From: Stenotrophomonas maltophilia
GTDB taxonomy: Bacteria > Pseudomonadota > Gammaproteobacteria > Xanthomonadales > Xanthomonadaceae
Direction of reading: 5' to 3'
DNA: 64,000 bases
NCBI RefSeq assembly: GCF_006970445.1
Contig: NZ_CP033877.1
Location: 504,750 to 568,749, forward strand
In this document: positions 25,714 to 34,146 of the stretch, in pieces
Layout of the letters: every line of letters begins with the position of its first letter
How positions within the stretch are numbered: position 1 is the first letter of the stretch
The notes under the pieces: model-generated
Told to the model about the DNA's origin: nothing
The model's input: only the letters and a program-made list of their open reading frames with translations
Databases searched by the model: none
Position numbers and translations under genes: made by a program

Positions 25714-25977
25714 TCAATGCTCGAACAACGTCGGCGTCGCCTCGAACCGGCGCGCGTAGGCGCGTTCTTCAGCGACCCGGGCCACCTCGTCATCGGCCAG
25801 GTCCGGCGCGCCGTACACCGCATAGGCCACGCTGCCGTCGGCGCCATGGCCGACTTGGTGCAGCCGGTAGCGCGAGTGGCCGCCGCCGGTGTCCTCGGGG
25901 TAATGCACGGGCGGATGGCTGCCTTCCAGGTCCATTTCACTGTTGTCGACCACGCCACCGACGAACAAGGCTCGCAT
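25714..25977 (-). CDS. Hypothetical small protein
   Basis: An 87-residue soluble protein that I do not assign to a family. It has a His/Gly-rich centre (EDTGGGHSRYRLHQVGHG) and an acidic, helical C-terminus. ATG 25977 follows AGGAG by about 7 nt, a convincing initiation site. It is divergent from rsmC and convergent with the DUF3247 gene. No signal peptide or membrane segment is present. Confidence 0.7.
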   Translation of the reverse strand: MRALFVGGVVDNSEMDLEGSHPPVHYPEDTGGGHSRYRLHQVGHGADGSVAYAVYGAPDLADDEVARVAEERAYARRFEATPTLFEH

Positions 25978-26096
25978 GCAGGTTCTCCTGGGTTTCCGGG
26001 GGAGCCTCTACCCTGAACGTTCCAATGTTGCTGGCGGATCAAGGCCCCGTTCGGGTTTCGCAAAGCGGCCTGCGGGGGCCGGCCCGGCCAAGCCGG

Positions 26097-26112
26097 TACA
26101 ATGGACGGCCCT
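26097..26112 (+). promoter_or_regulatory. TACAAT box upstream of rsmC
   Basis: TACAAT (26097-26102) looks like a -10 element 33 nt before the rsmC start. The surrounding GTACAATGGACGGCCC is identical to the sequence before gph (35890-35905). No -35 is obvious. Confidence 0.4.
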
Positions 26113-26134
26113 CACGCTTGAAGTACCCGCGCCG

Positions 26135-27199
26135 ATGGCCTCCAGCGACGACGCCCCCCTGCAGACCCTGCTCCTGCCGTTCTCCCAAGGCGCCCTGCGC
26201 TGGCCGGAGGGCCCGGTGGCCTTCCTGCGTGCCCGCGATGGCTGGCCGTTGCGCGAAGCGGCCGGCAACCGCGAAGTGCACTGCGAACAGAGCTTCGCCC
26301 CGTTCGCGCAGCCGCTGCAGCAGGCTGCCGGCTGGACCGTCAGTGGCCAGCTGGATGATGTGGCCGGCAAGGGCCGTTACCCGCTGGTGCTGGTGCTGCC
26401 ACCGCGCCAGCGTGAAGAAGCCCGTGCGCTGTTCGCCCGCGCGCTGGCGCTGGTCGCCGAAGGCGGCCGTATCGTTGCCTGCCAGTCCAACAACGAAGGC
26501 GCGCGCTCCGGTGAGGGCGACCTCAAGCAGCTGACCGGCCTCGGTGGCTGCCTGACCAAGAACCACTGCCGCGTGTACTGGACCGCCCCGCTGCAGGGCC
26601 AGCACGACGCCGACCTGGCCAAGCGCTGGTCGGCGCTGGATGCGGTGCGCCCGATCGTGGGCGGCCGCTTCCTCAGCCGCCCGGGTGTGTTCGCCTGGGA
26701 CCGCATCGATCCTGCGTCGGCGCTGCTGGCCGAGCACCTGCCGGCCGACCTGGCCGGCCGCGCCGCCGACCTTGGCGCCGGCTACGGCTATCTGTCGCGC
26801 GAGCTGCTGGAACGCTGCCCGAAGATCACCGCGCTGGACCTGTACGAGGCCGAGCAGCGTGCGCTGGCCCTGGCCGAGCTGAACCTGGCACCGCCGCCGC
26901 GCGCGCTGCCGCTGCGCTTCCTGTGGCAGGACGTCACCGCCGGCATCGAGCCGGGCTACGACGTCATCATCAGCAACCCGCCGTTCCACACGCCGTCGCG
27001 TGCCGATCGCCCGGACATCGGCCAGCGCTTCATCGCCGTAGCCGCGCAGGCGCTGCGCCCGGGCGGGCGCCTGTACGTGGTGGCCAACCGCCACCTGCCG
27101 TACGAGCACACCCTCAACGACAGCTTCGGTGCGGTGCGCGTGGTTGCCGAGCGCGACGGCTTCAAGCTGGTTGAAGCAGTGAAGGGGAAGGGCAAGTGA
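26135..27199 (+). CDS. rsmC: RsmC-like 16S rRNA guanine-N2 methyltransferase
   Basis: A class I SAM-dependent methyltransferase of the RsmC/RlmG group that methylates guanine N2 in rRNA (G1207 in E. coli 16S). The N-terminal half is the degenerate MTS domain of these enzymes. The catalytic half has the SAM motif ADLGAGYGYLSREL (about residue 211) and the catalytic tetrapeptide NPPF in SNPPFHTPS (about residue 285). ATG 26135 was chosen because the domain begins right after it and the TACAAT box excludes earlier starts. It overlaps rsuA by 4 bp. Confidence 0.88.
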   Translation: MASSDDAPLQTLLLPFSQGALRWPEGPVAFLRARDGWPLREAAGNREVHCEQSFAPFAQPLQQAAGWTVSGQLDDVAGKGRYPLVLVLPPRQREEARALFARALALVAEGGRIVACQSNNEGARSGEGDLKQLTGLGGCLTKNHCRVYWTAPLQGQHDADLAKRWSALDAVRPIVGGRFLSRPGVFAWDRIDPASALLAEHLPADLAGRAADLGAGYGYLSRELLERCPKITALDLYEAEQRALALAELNLAPPPRALPLRFLWQDVTAGIEPGYDVIISNPPFHTPSRADRPDIGQRFIAVAAQALRPGGRLYVVANRHLPYEHTLNDSFGAVRVVAERDGFKLVEAVKGKGK

Positions 27200-27897
27200 A
27201 GCTGGTCAAGCACATCGCCAACCTTGGCTATGGCAGCCGCAAGCAGGTGCAGTGGATGTTCCGCGAAGGCCGCGTCACCGACGCCGATGGCGAGGTGCTG
27301 TACGCCGACGACCAGGTGCCGCACGAGGCGATCCATGTCGATGGCGAGCCGCTGGACCCGCCGGTGGGGCTGTCGATCGCGCTGCACAAGCCGGCCGGCT
27401 ACACCTGCTCGACCAAGGACACCGGTCGCTTGATCTACGACCTGCTGCCACCGCGCTTCCGCGACCGCGATCCGGTGCTGTCCACCGTGGGCCGCCTCGA
27501 CCGCGAGACCAGCGGCCTGTTGCTGCTGACCGACGATGGCGGCCTGCTGCACCGGATCATCTCGCCGAAATCGAAGCTGCCGAAGGTCTACGACGTCGAG
27601 TTGAGCGACGACCTTCGCGGCGACGAGGTAGCGCTGTTCGCAAGCGGCACGCTGATGCTGGAGTCCGAGAAGACGCCCCTGCTGCCGGCTGAACTCGAAG
27701 TGCTGGATGCGCGTCACGCGCGCCTGGTGCTGCACGAAGGTCGTTACCATCAGGTACGCCGCATGTTCGCCGCCACCGGCAACCACGTGCAGGCCCTGCA
27801 CCGCAGCCGCGTCGGCGGGCTGGACCTGCAGGGACTGGACGAAGGGCAATGGCGGCAGCTCACTTCCACCGACCTGGATACGCTGTTCGCTCCATGA
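27196..27897 (+). CDS. rsuA: 16S rRNA pseudouridine synthase RsuA
   Basis: RsuA converts a uridine of small-subunit rRNA (U516 in E. coli) to pseudouridine. An N-terminal S4 RNA-binding domain (residues 1-50) precedes the catalytic domain, in which Asp 102 of GRLDRETSGLLLL is the nucleophile, at the same number as in E. coli. The GTG start overlaps the rsmC stop, and its own stop overlaps the next ATG. The operon thus pairs two 16S rRNA modification enzymes. Confidence 0.92.
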   Translation: MKLVKHIANLGYGSRKQVQWMFREGRVTDADGEVLYADDQVPHEAIHVDGEPLDPPVGLSIALHKPAGYTCSTKDTGRLIYDLLPPRFRDRDPVLSTVGRLDRETSGLLLLTDDGGLLHRIISPKSKLPKVYDVELSDDLRGDEVALFASGTLMLESEKTPLLPAELEVLDARHARLVLHEGRYHQVRRMFAATGNHVQALHRSRVGGLDLQGLDEGQWRQLTSTDLDTLFAP

Positions 27898-28577
27898 CCA
27901 CCATCGCTGCGCTGCCGTTCCTGCCCGACGCCGTCATCTTCGACATGGACGGCCTGATGATCGACAGCGAGCGGGTCTCGCTGGCCTGCTGGAGCGAGGC
28001 CGCCGACGAATTCGGCTTGGGCCTGGACGAGGCGGTGTTCCTGCGCATGGTCGGCCTGGGCGACCGCGATACGCACGCGCTGTTGCGCGCGCAGGGCATC
28101 GAGGACAGCGTGATCGACGCGGTGGCGGCACGTTGCCATGAGCTGTACGAAGCACGCACCCAGACCGGGCTGCCGCTGCGGCCGGGCATCCTGGAGCTTC
28201 TGGAGCTGCTGAAGGCGCATGCGATTCCGCGTGCAGTGGCGACCACCACGCGGCAGCCGCGCGCCAACCGCAAGCTGGCTGCTGCCGGCCTGCTGCCGTA
28301 CTTCGATGCCGTGATCACCAGTGGTGACGTGGCGCGGCCAAAACCAGCGCCGGACATCTACCTGCTGGCCGCGCAGCGGCTGGGCCAGGTGCCCGCGCGC
28401 TGCCTGGCGCTGGAAGACTCTCCGGCCGGCACGCGCGCCGCACTGGCCGCGGGCATGACCGTGATCCAGGTGCCGGACCTGGTGCATCCGGATGAAGAGC
28501 TGCGCGCGCTGGGCCACCGCATCGTCGGCTCGCTGGTGGACGCGCACGCACTGCTGTTGCCGTTGTTGCCGAGGTAA
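27894..28577 (+). CDS. HAD-superfamily IA phosphatase (phosphoglucomutase-like)
   Basis: A 227-residue HAD hydrolase with an inserted cap domain. The nucleophile motif FDMDGLMIDSE gives Asp 17 and Asp 19; motif II Thr is in ATTTRQP, Lys in ARPKPAPDIY, and motif III acid residues in LALEDSPAG. It is related to beta-phosphoglucomutase and YqaB-type sugar phosphatases; the substrate is unknown. The ATGA overlap with rsuA makes it the third gene of the coupled operon. Confidence 0.88.
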   Translation: MTTIAALPFLPDAVIFDMDGLMIDSERVSLACWSEAADEFGLGLDEAVFLRMVGLGDRDTHALLRAQGIEDSVIDAVAARCHELYEARTQTGLPLRPGILELLELLKAHAIPRAVATTTRQPRANRKLAAAGLLPYFDAVITSGDVARPKPAPDIYLLAAQRLGQVPARCLALEDSPAGTRAALAAGMTVIQVPDLVHPDEELRALGHRIVGSLVDAHALLLPLLPR

Positions 28578-28580
28578 CCG

Positions 28581-28605
28581 GTAGGTGCCGACCGTGGGTC
28601 GGCAC
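28581..28605. repeat. SMAG palindrome between convergent genes
   Basis: GTAG followed by GTGCCGACC/GGTCGGCAC, lying in the 39-bp gap between the HAD phosphatase gene and the fabB stop codon. Confidence 0.7.
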
Positions 28606-28616
28606 ACCTGCCCCCA

Positions 28617-29825
28617 TCACACCCGCCCGAACACCAGCGCGGCGTTGGTGCCACCGAAGCCGAAGCTGTTGGACATCACCGTATCCAGCTTCTGCTCGCG
28701 GCTCTCGCGCAGGATCGGGAAATCCACCACCTTCGGGTCCAGCTCGCCGATGTTGGCCGAACCGGCAACGAAGCCATCGCGCATCATCAGCAGGCAGTAG
28801 ATCGCCTCGTGCACGCTGGCAGCACCCAGCGAATGGCCGGACAGCGCCTTGGTCGAGGACAGCGGCGGCACCGCGTCGCCGAACACTTCGCGGATCGCGT
28901 TGAGCTCGGTGACGTCGCCCAGCGGGGTCGAGGTGCCGTGTGTGTTGAGATAGTCCAGCGGACGATCGACGCCCTGCAGCGCCATCTTCATGCAGCGCAC
29001 CGCGCCTTCACCGGACGGTGCGACCATGTCGGCGCCATCGGAGGTCACGCCATAGCCGATCAGCTCGGCATGGATGTGCGCACCGCGGGCCACGGCGTGG
29101 TCGTAATCCTCCAGCACCAGCATGCCGCCACCACCGGCGATGACGAAGCCGTCGCGGTCCTTGTCGTACGGGCGCGAGGCGCTGGCCGGGGTTTCGTTGA
29201 AGCTGGTCGACAGTGCGCCCATCGCGTCGAACATCACGCTCATCGACCAGTGCAGGTCTTCGCCACCACCGGCGAACATGATGTCCTGCGCACCGTGGCG
29301 GATCATGTCCGCGGCGGCGCCGATGCAGTGTGCCGAGGTGGCGCAGGCGGCCGACAGCGAGTAGCTGACGCCCTTGATCTGGTAGGCCGTGGCCAGGCAG
29401 GCCGAGACCGTCGAGCACATCGTGCGCGGCACCATGTACGGGCCGACCTTGCGTACGCCACGTTCGCGCAGCAGGTCGACCGCACCAATCTGCCACTCGC
29501 TGGAGCCGCCACCGGAACCGGCGATCAGGCCGGTACGCAGGTTGCTGACCTGCTCGGGGCTGAGCCCGGCGTCGGCGATGGCATCGCGCATGGACAGGTA
29601 GGCGAAGGCTGCCGCATCGCTCATGAAGCGCTTCTGCTTGCGGTCGATCAATGCGTCCAGGTCGAGGTCGACACGGCCGCCAACCTGGCTGCGCAGCCCG
29701 GCATCGGCATGGTCGGCCAGCAGGGTGATGCCCGAGCGCCCTTCGCGCAGCGCGGCCGATACGGTATCCAGATCATTGCCGAGGCAGGACGTGATGCCCA
29801 TGCCGGTGATGACAACGCGACGCAT
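28617..29825 (-). CDS. fabB: Beta-ketoacyl-ACP synthase I
   Basis: FabB elongates acyl-ACP by condensation with malonyl-ACP and is required for unsaturated fatty acids. The catalytic triad is present: Cys 161 in SAACATS, one His in LNTHGTSTP and the other in LSGHSLGAA. The length of 402 aa is typical. The start overlaps the fabA stop (ATGA), so fabA-fabB form the classical unsaturated fatty-acid operon. It acts in the cytosol. Confidence 0.96.
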   Translation of the reverse strand: MRRVVITGMGITSCLGNDLDTVSAALREGRSGITLLADHADAGLRSQVGGRVDLDLDALIDRKQKRFMSDAAAFAYLSMRDAIADAGLSPEQVSNLRTGLIAGSGGGSSEWQIGAVDLLRERGVRKVGPYMVPRTMCSTVSACLATAYQIKGVSYSLSAACATSAHCIGAAADMIRHGAQDIMFAGGGEDLHWSMSVMFDAMGALSTSFNETPASASRPYDKDRDGFVIAGGGGMLVLEDYDHAVARGAHIHAELIGYGVTSDGADMVAPSGEGAVRCMKMALQGVDRPLDYLNTHGTSTPLGDVTELNAIREVFGDAVPPLSSTKALSGHSLGAASVHEAIYCLLMMRDGFVAGSANIGELDPKVVDFPILRESREQKLDTVMSNSFGFGGTNAALVFGRV

Positions 29826-30340
29826 CAGAAGCTCCCGGTTTCAGTGAACAGGCCGACGCGCAGGTCGCGCGCGCTGTAGATTTCGCGGTCATCCACGTAC
29901 ATGCGGGCGTCCGACTGGGCCATTACCAGCTTGCGGTTGATGACCCGGCTGATGTCGATCTCATAGCGCACCAGCTTGGCGTCCGGCAGTACCTGGCCGG
30001 TGAACTTTACCTCGCCGCAGCCGAGTGCGCGGCCCTTGCCGGGGGCACCCAGCCAAGTCAGGAAGAAGCCGGTCAGCTGCCACATGGCGTCCAGGCCCAG
30101 GCAGCCGGGCATCACCGGGTCGCCGATGAAGTGGCAGCCGAAGAACCACAGGTCCGGGCGGATATCCAGCTCGGCGCGTACCATGCCCTTGCCGTGCGGT
30201 CCGCCGTCCTCGTGGATGTCGGTGATGCGGTCGAACATCAGCATCGGATCGTTGGGCAAACGGCCGGCGGCGGCGCCGAACAGTTCACCGCGTGCGCTGG
30301 CCAGCAGCTGTTCGCGGTTGAACGCGTGGAGACGGGTCAT
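29825..30340 (-). CDS. fabA: 3-hydroxydecanoyl-ACP dehydratase/isomerase
   Basis: FabA dehydrates 3-hydroxydecanoyl-ACP and isomerises the double bond, the entry step to unsaturated fatty acids. The active-site residues His 70 ([10 protein letters not shown]) and Asp 84 (CLGLDAMWQ) fall at exactly the E. coli positions, which confirms ATG 30340 over an upstream alternative. Its 171 residues match the family. It is the first gene of the fabAB operon. A pair of direct repeats at 30420-30437 upstream is a possible operator. Confidence 0.97.
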   Translation of the reverse strand: MTRLHAFNREQLLASARGELFGAAAGRLPNDPMLMFDRITDIHEDGGPHGKGMVRAELDIRPDLWFFGCHFIGDPVMPGCLGLDAMWQLTGFFLTWLGAPGKGRALGCGEVKFTGQVLPDAKLVRYEIDISRVINRKLVMAQSDARMYVDDREIYSARDLRVGLFTETGSF

Positions 30341-30419
30341 GAAGCACAATCCTGGAAGCGGGGAAACGGGAAAACAAGTTCTCGAGGATGCCCGTGGAAA
30401 CTGTGCCGATCAAACATTT

Positions 30420-30437
30420 CAACCGTACGCAACCGTA
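30420..30437 (-). promoter_or_regulatory. Direct repeats upstream of fabA
   Basis: CAACCGTA occurs twice (30420-30427 and 30430-30437), one helical turn apart, in the divergent fabA-dinB gap, about 80 nt upstream of fabA. The layout fits a dimeric regulator, but no known fatty-acid regulator site is recognised. Confidence 0.35.
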
Positions 30438-30531
30438 GTGTTTTCAATGGAATACGCGCATCCTGTTGATGTGCAAAGACCATACTTGGGCGTGTGGCCC
30501 GCCCGGCCCGCCCCTGCCTTTTCCGCCTGAC

Positions 30532-31626
30532 ATGACCCGACTGCGCAAGATCATCCACGTTGACATGGACGCGTTCTACGCATCGGTGGAGCAGCGCGAC
30601 GATCCGTCACTGCGCGGCAAGCCGGTGGTTGTGGCATGGCGCGGCGCGCGCTCGGTGGTATGCGCGGCATCGTACGAGGCACGCGTGTTCGGCGTGCGTT
30701 CGGCGATGCCGGCAGTGCGCGCCGAACGCCTGTGTCCGGATGCGATCTTCGTGCCGCCGGACTTCGCACGTTACAAGGCGGTGTCACGCCAGGTACGCGA
30801 GATCTTCCTGCGCCACACCGACCTGGTCGAGCCGTTGTCGCTGGACGAGGCCTACCTGGACGTGACCGAGCCGAAGAGCGGCATCGAACTGGCCACCGAC
30901 ATCGCCCGCACGATCCGCACCCAGATCCGTGAGGAAACCCACCTGACCGCTTCAGCCGGGATCGCGCCGAACAAGTTCCTGGCCAAGATCGCCTCGGACT
31001 GGCGCAAGCCCGATGGTCAGTTCGTGATTCCGCCGCAGCGAGTGGATGCCTTCCTGCTGCCGCTGCCGGTGAATCGGGTGCCCGGCGTCGGCAAGGTGAT
31101 GGAAGGCAAGCTGGCCGCGCGTGGCATCGTCACCTGCGGCGATCTGCGGCAGTGGGCACTGATCGACCTGGAAGAGGCGTTCGGCAGCTTTGGCCGCAGC
31201 CTGTACAACCGCGCACGCGGCATCGACGAGCGGCCGGTGGAACCGGACCAGCAGGTGCAGTCGATCTCCTCGGAGGACACCTTTGCCGAGGACCTGCTGC
31301 TGGAAGACCTGGGCGAGGCGATCGTGCAGCTGGCGGAGAAGACCTGGAATGCCACGCGCAAGACCGAGCGCGTCGGCCACACCGTGGTGCTGAAGCTGAA
31401 GACCGCGCAGTTCCGCATCCTCACCCGCAGCTTCACCCCGGAACGCCCACCGGAATCGATGGAAGATCTGCGCGACATCGCGCTGGCCCTGCGCGCCCGC
31501 GTCGACCTGCCGGCGGAGACGCGTTTCCGCCTGGTCGGCGTCGGGCTCGGCGGCTTCCGTGAAAAGGAGGCGGTGGTGCAGGGGGAATTGTTCGAGCACG
31601 GATCGAGCGATTCCGCAGGCAATTGA
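30532..31626 (+). CDS. dinB: DNA polymerase IV (Y family)
   Basis: Pol IV performs error-prone translesion synthesis. Catalytic acids are visible in IHVDMDAFYASVE (Asp 11) and in SLDEAYLD (about residues 105-110). The palm, finger and thumb region is followed by the little-finger domain (VGHTVVLKLKT onward), and the C-terminus ends VVQGELFEHG, a possible beta-clamp-binding segment. ATG 30532 gives the normal 364 aa; the longer frame has no family support. No clear LexA box was seen upstream. Confidence 0.95.
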   Translation: MTRLRKIIHVDMDAFYASVEQRDDPSLRGKPVVVAWRGARSVVCAASYEARVFGVRSAMPAVRAERLCPDAIFVPPDFARYKAVSRQVREIFLRHTDLVEPLSLDEAYLDVTEPKSGIELATDIARTIRTQIREETHLTASAGIAPNKFLAKIASDWRKPDGQFVIPPQRVDAFLLPLPVNRVPGVGKVMEGKLAARGIVTCGDLRQWALIDLEEAFGSFGRSLYNRARGIDERPVEPDQQVQSISSEDTFAEDLLLEDLGEAIVQLAEKTWNATRKTERVGHTVVLKLKTAQFRILTRSFTPERPPESMEDLRDIALALRARVDLPAETRFRLVGVGLGGFREKEAVVQGELFEHGSSDSAGN

Positions 31627-31690
31627 TCGTTCGCCAAACAGCTCTCCCACCCGCTCGAACCCGTGGCGCTGACAGCAGCCTGGAGCGCCC

Positions 31691-32245
31691 CTAGGACTTC
31701 TTCAGTTCAATGGGGGCGGATAGAATGCGTCGCGCTTTCTGCTCCTCATCGACATGGGCTCTTTCGAAATCTGTGCTGGGCAGCTCCACAACAATCACAC
31801 CGCGCTGTCCGTCGATCATGATTCCCTGATGCTTCGGGAAAAGTTCTGCCACCTTTCCCGACGTCACTATCTGCTTCAGTTGCGTCAGAGAGTGGGTTGC
31901 CCCGACCGTGAAGCGGTAGGTGATGGTGCCATGGACAGTGCTCACGGTTCGGGATGGCACTGGCTCGGTCCCGGTTAAACGGACCGTCACGATCATCGGA
32001 TTCTCACTGAAGCTCTTGCCAGCGAAGCGATCAGGCATTCCTTCCAGAATGCGCGCAAGCTCTTCTCCTGCTGCAATTCGAAGTCTGAGCCGCCTGTCGG
32101 CTTCTTGGGTGGACAATCCCTCATGCTGCGCAAAGGCTTGAACAACGGGGTCGGTGGAGGGCGTCACCTGTTGAGAGAACGCGGGGGGCGCGGCCAGTAC
32201 AGTGATGGGCAGCAGGAGTTTGACCAACACACTCTTGATCTTCAT
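31691..32245 (-). CDS. Exported protein of unknown function, possible protease-proregion-like
   Basis: A 184-residue protein with a signal peptide (cleavage near PAFSQQ). The segment STQEADRRLRLRIAAGEE followed by MPDRFAG and VTVRLTG resembles the N-terminal regions of some secreted S1-family peptidases, but no catalytic domain follows. Base composition is visibly more AT-rich than in the flanking genes, which hints at acquisition or at a remnant. ATG 32245 is the natural start. It is a single gene between dinB and a SMAG repeat. Confidence 0.6.
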   Translation of the reverse strand: MKIKSVLVKLLLPITVLAAPPAFSQQVTPSTDPVVQAFAQHEGLSTQEADRRLRLRIAAGEELARILEGMPDRFAGKSFSENPMIVTVRLTGTEPVPSRTVSTVHGTITYRFTVGATHSLTQLKQIVTSGKVAELFPKHQGIMIDGQRGVIVVELPSTDFERAHVDEEQKARRILSAPIELKKS

Positions 32246-32331
32246 CGTGAATTCTCCGTTCCATCGGTTTACTCAACTACGCAATCCATCGTACAGCTGT
32301 TGACGTTCAGGCTGGCTTTGGATGTTGAGGG

Positions 32332-32379
32332 TGCCGGCCAGCGGCCGGCACTACCGCAGGTGCAGGGCGCAGCCCTGCA
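32332..32379. repeat. SMAG palindrome plus TGCAGGGC hairpin
   Basis: A SMAG palindrome ending CACTAC (32332-32354) is followed by TGCAGGGC/GCCCTGCA (32361-32379). The second hairpin type recurs at 63842-63862. Confidence 0.65.
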
Positions 32380-32396
32380 AAAGAAAACTCCCTACC

Positions 32397-33308
32397 TCAG
32401 GGCCACTGCATCTCGCCCTTGGCCACCTTCGCACTCAGCTCCAGCGATGCCACGCCGTCCAGCTTCGGGTAGCGCGCCTGCATCGCCTTCACCAGCGCCG
32501 CACTGTCCTTGGCCTTTGCCGTCTCGACGTCGAACGCGCGGATGTAGTCCGCGGTGAAGCGCAGCGCACTAGCATCCAGTGCCGCACCCGGCGCGTAATG
32601 CCCCGGCACCACCACCTTCGGCTTCAGTGCCTGCAACCGCTGCAGGGTCTGCAGCCAGTCGGTGTGCGACTTCGGCGTCTGCGTGTCGGCCATCCACACG
32701 TGCTCGCCGGCCACCACCGGAATGCCACCGACGATCGCGCGCAGAGACGGCACCCACAGCACCGTGCGGTCCGGGGTCGGGCCATCGAGGCCGATCAGCG
32801 GCAGGCGCTCGCCTTCCAGCTGCAGGGCGTCGCCGTCCAGTACCTGCGGCACCACGATGCGTGCCGGCACGTCGGCGCCCATCTTCGGTCCCCAGTAGGC
32901 CAGCTTGCCGGCCTGGGTCTGCTGGATGTGGGCGACGGTCTGCGCGGTGGCGACGATGCGTGCCTGCGGGAACGCGTCCTGCACGGTGGCCAGGCCGAAG
33001 TAGTAATCCGGATCGCCGTGGCTGATGTAGATCGTGGTCAGCTGCTTGCCGCTGGCGCGGATCAGCTCGACCAGCTTGCGCGCGTCACTGGCACCAAACT
33101 GCGCATCGACCAGGATCGCGTCGTGGCGGCCTTCGATCAGCACCGAGGACACCGAGAACATTGCCTGCGGGCCGGGGTGGAAGGTCTGCAGATGCAGCTG
33201 GGATTTCGTCGCCGTGGCGGGCGCTGCGGTGGCCGGCGCGGCCAGCAGCGGCGCACTGGTGAAGCTGGCGGCCAGGGCGAGGGGAAGCAGCAGGGCAGCG
33301 GTACGCAT
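32397..33308 (-). CDS. Exported metallo-beta-lactamase-fold hydrolase with atypical metal site
   Basis: A 303-residue MBL-fold protein with a signal peptide (cleavage near LLAAPA), so periplasmic. The usual HxHxDH metal motif reads SHGDPDYYFG, keeping the first His and the Asp but lacking the second His and the last His. Later ligands may be GEHVW and VVPGHYAPG. It may use one metal or be a non-canonical hydrolase. ATG 33308 begins a clean signal; the frame continues upstream only as shadow of the next gene. Substrate is unknown. Confidence 0.82.
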   Translation of the reverse strand: MRTAALLLPLALAASFTSAPLLAAPATAAPATATKSQLHLQTFHPGPQAMFSVSSVLIEGRHDAILVDAQFGASDARKLVELIRASGKQLTTIYISHGDPDYYFGLATVQDAFPQARIVATAQTVAHIQQTQAGKLAYWGPKMGADVPARIVVPQVLDGDALQLEGERLPLIGLDGPTPDRTVLWVPSLRAIVGGIPVVAGEHVWMADTQTPKSHTDWLQTLQRLQALKPKVVVPGHYAPGAALDASALRFTADYIRAFDVETAKAKDSAALVKAMQARYPKLDGVASLELSAKVAKGEMQWP

Positions 33309-33321
33309 CGGAATTCCTTGT

Positions 33322-33383
33322 GTAGAGCCGAGCCAATGCCCGGCTGCAGGTTCGCGTAGTGCCGAGCGCGGGCTCGGCGCTAC
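33322..33383. repeat. Two SMAG-like GCCGAGC palindromes
   Basis: GTAG followed by AGCCGAGC with a diverged partner (33322-33345), and GTAG plus TGCCGAGCGC with its mirror ending CTAC (33356-33383). Both lie between the MBL and NAD(P)-binding genes. Confidence 0.6.
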
Positions 33384-33399
33384 AAGGGACGCACGTGGA

Positions 33400-34038
33400 T
33401 CAATACGCCGCGGTGATGATCTGCTTCGGATACGCGTGCGCTTCCAGCTCGGCGACGAACGCCGCGCCGTAGTCGGCGTAGCTGATGCGGCTGTGGCCGC
33501 TGGCGTCGGCCAGGAACGCCTTGGGCTGCACGCGGTACTGGCCGCGCTCTTCGCCCGGGCCGATCTCGGCGGCCGGCGAGAAGAAGGTCCAGTCCAGGTC
33601 ATCCGTCGCCTGCAGGCGGTTGAACGCCTCACGGTGGGCCAGTGCGTACGGCTTGTAGGCCTCCGGGAAGGTGGGGGTATCGACCAGATGCACGCCGGGC
33701 GCGACTTCCAGGCTGCCGGCACCGCCGACCACGACCAGGCGCGGCACGCCGGCCTTGCGTGCGGCGGCCGCCAGCTGCGCGGCGACGTCGCCCACGCGGC
33801 CGATGTCATCGCCCGGGCGCGGGCCGTAGGCACTGGCCAGCACGTCGTGGCCGGCGATGGCGGCGACCAGCGCGTCCTGGTCATCCAGCGAGGCGATCAC
33901 CGGATGGGCACCGGCCAGCTCGGCCGGGAGGTCCTGCGCGCTGCGCACGATGACGGTGAGTTCGTGGCCGTGGGCCAGCGCGTGGCGGGCGATCTGGCGG
34001 CCGATGTTGCCGGTGGAACCAACGAGGGCGATCTTCAT
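33400..34038 (-). CDS. NAD(P)H-binding Rossmann protein (NmrA/YwnB-like)
   Basis: A 212-residue atypical short-chain dehydrogenase-type protein. The N-terminal dinucleotide motif VGSTGNIGRQIARHA (about residues 6-20) is of the GxxGxxG kind. It lacks an obvious YxxxK pair, like many NmrA/flavin-reductase-like proteins. It is divergent from a LysR regulator, an arrangement often seen for redox-stress reductases; the regulator probably controls it. The substrate is not evident. Confidence 0.83.
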   Translation of the reverse strand: MKIALVGSTGNIGRQIARHALAHGHELTVIVRSAQDLPAELAGAHPVIASLDDQDALVAAIAGHDVLASAYGPRPGDDIGRVGDVAAQLAAAARKAGVPRLVVVGGAGSLEVAPGVHLVDTPTFPEAYKPYALAHREAFNRLQATDDLDWTFFSPAAEIGPGEERGQYRVQPKAFLADASGHSRISYADYGAAFVAELEAHAYPKQIITAAY

Positions 34039-34104
34039 GGCAGGACTCCGTGGGGCGGTGTGGGCTGGGAATGGGGCCACTCTAGGCCGCTGCAGTCGAT
34101 CGAA

Positions 34105-34128
34105 AAACAGCGTATAACGCGCTTGTTT
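34105..34128. promoter_or_regulatory. LysR-type operator candidate
   Basis: Nested dyads AAACA/TGTTT and GCGT-ATA-ACGC occupy the divergent gap, 19-42 nt upstream of the LysR ATG. A plausible binding site for that regulator. Confidence 0.5.
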
Positions 34129-34146
34129 GTTGCATGGATCGAGCAT

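Noticed and set aside
30341..30531. LexA box upstream of dinB
   Set aside because: No xanthomonad-type LexA palindrome or CTG-N10-CAG was visible in the 191-bp gap.
32397..33884. A long minus frame that appears to fuse the MBL protein to upstream sequence
   Set aside because: The upstream part overlaps the NAD(P)-binding gene in another frame; the true protein starts with a signal peptide at 33308.
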